This document shows, piece after piece, positions 63,251-64,000 of a DNA stretch of 64,000 bases. The stretch spans positions 33,010 through 97,009 of the forward strand of contig JBMHDF010000008.1 in NCBI GenBank assembly GCA_049889535.1, in the 5' to 3' direction. Below the pieces are notes generated by a model. It saw only the letters and a list, made by a program, of their open reading frames with translations. It did no database searches and was not told the DNA's origin. The DNA comes from JAYQKL01 sp049889535. Its GTDB lineage: Bacteria; Pseudomonadota; Alphaproteobacteria; RS24. The translations under genes and the position numbers were made by a program. How positions within the stretch are numbered: position 1 is the first letter of the stretch; the number at the start of each line of letters is the position of its first letter.

Positions 63251-64000
63251 TTATATAACCTCTGCATTTTCACTTGGTTTTGGGTCAAGTGGCGTTGTGG
63301 TATCATCAAAATAAGTCAATTCTTGCGCAATACGGTCAGACATATACCCGCTCGCAACTTCCATTGCCAGCTCAACCGCAGAAGCAATACCGGTCGCATT
63401 TGCACCGCCATGACTTTTCACCACCACACCATTTAACCCCAAAAACATGCCCCCATTCATGTTGTTCGGATCCATACGCATTTTCAAAGCACGAAATGCA
63501 CTTTGCGCAAAAAAGAAACCTATTTTCGACCAAATTGAGCTACTCATCACTTGCTTAAGATAAGTCGACATTTGTAGTGCCGTTCCCTCAGCTGTTTTGA
63601 GCGCCACATTGCCCGTAAACCCATCCGTCACAATCACATCAGCGCTACCTTGACCAATGCCATTGCCTTCCACAAAGCCTTTAAAGTTTAACGGCGAGTC
63701 AGCCAACAAATCTGCCGCTAGTTTCACTTCGTCAGTGCCTTTAACATCTTCTTCCCCAATGTTTAAAAGCGCGATACGCGGGTTATCAATACCAAAAATA
63801 ATACGCGCATAAGCGTCACCCATAACCGCAAATTGAAGATATTGTTGCGCCGTGCCACCAACCGTCGCGCCGACATCTAGAACGACTGTTTCGCCTTTAA
63901 TAGTCGGCCACAAGCAGGCAATTGCAGGCCGCTGGATGCCTGGCAGTGTTTTGAGAATAACTTTACTCATCGCCATCAGCGCGCCAGTATTGCCCGCCGA
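63251..64000 (-). CDS. plsX: Phosphate acyltransferase PlsX (5' end beyond window)
   Basis: The frame stays open to base 64000, so 249 residues of the C-terminal part of the roughly 340-residue enzyme are visible. The edge reads SAGNTGALMAMSK, a PlsX hallmark, followed by VLDVGATVGGTAQQYLQFA and IVTDGFTGNVALKTAEG. PlsX makes acyl-phosphate from acyl-ACP for phospholipid synthesis. plsX-fabH-ihfA-merR is the standard order. Confidence 0.95.
   Translation of the reverse strand, partial: SAGNTGALMAMSKVILKTLPGIQRPAIACLWPTIKGETVVLDVGATVGGTAQQYLQFAVMGDAYARIIFGIDNPRIALLNIGEEDVKGTDEVKLAADLLADSPLNFKGFVEGNGIGQGSADVIVTDGFTGNVALKTAEGTALQMSTYLKQVMSSSIWSKIGFFFAQSAFRALKMRMDPNNMNGGMFLGLNGVVVKSHGGANATGIASAVELAMEVASGYMSDRIAQELTYFDDTTTPLDPKPSENAEVI

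Noticed and set aside
1..64000. CRISPR array or prophage
   Set aside because: No regularly spaced repeats and no phage structural, integrase or transposase genes are visible.

Overview
The window looks like a stretch of chromosome from a free-living, probably marine, alphaproteobacterium with moderately low G+C. The clues are alphaproteobacterial gene orders: plsX-fabH-ihfA-merR; rlpA-dacA-tmk-holB-metG; an alanine-type aminotransferase-hom-glpX-recJ run; rplM-rpsI; isoaspartyl methyltransferase-tolC-(popZ position)-valS; aapJQMP; an NDUFS4-type complex I subunit; and ctaA beside DUF2842. The exact clade cannot be told from the sequence alone (Parvibaculales/PS1-like or SAR116-like groups are possible). 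All seven tRNA genes encode their own CCA end. No gene-free stretch is longer than 300 bases. I see no transposase, integrase, prophage, rRNA or CRISPR array.

Layout. 1-7.6 kb (minus): the 5' part of an NtrY sensor kinase gene, then metG, holB, tmk, dacA and rlpA in one tight run. 7.9-13.3 kb (plus): tRNA-Ser, a YeiH-type exporter and a compact three-gene run (DUF3604 lipoprotein, membrane-anchored PpiC-like isomerase, HupE/UreJ_2 membrane protein), closed by a bidirectional terminator. 13.4-17.1 kb: a TonB-dependent receptor divergent from an SDR and an RraA-family aldolase, with a perfect 9-bp-arm inverted repeat between them. 17.2-19.1 kb: erpA, xthA, a 39-residue lipoprotein and a Doc-type toxin with an unusual partner. 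19.1-26.2 kb (minus): pcm, tolC, a small PopZ-position protein, valS and ilvD. 26.4-34.6 kb: tRNA-Cys and tRNA-Asn, then a photo-oxidative-stress-type cluster (NTF2-like protein, photolyase, FAD oxidoreductase, DUF1365, cyclopropane-type lipid methyltransferase, DUF3833, SDR, DUF6134-like protein, ChrR-like cupin). 34.7-42.4 kb: cysteine synthase, GNAT, the Aap general amino acid ABC transporter, cystathionine beta-lyase and a class I glutamine amidotransferase. 42.5-45.4 kb: a FecR-domain exported protein coupled to a TPR/outer-membrane-barrel protein. 45.4-51.2 kb: tRNA-Arg, NDUFS4-like subunit, cytochrome P450 with a four-helix membrane protein, tRNA-Pro, a double cold-shock-domain protein, NhaD, a sirtuin and tRNA-Glu. 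51.2-64 kb: core biosynthesis and translation genes ending in a partial plsX.

Most of the window is housekeeping. The parts that deserve a second look are the DUF3604/PpiC/HupE trio, the FecR plus Slam-like pair (a possible type XI-like secretion pair with a soluble cargo), the lipid/photolyase cluster whose ChrR-like protein has lost all N-terminal zinc ligands and has no sigma factor beside it, the diverged protein in the popZ position, three perfect palindromes in promoter regions, and two very small genes (39 and 26 residues). These are hypotheses from reading the sequence; no database search was run.
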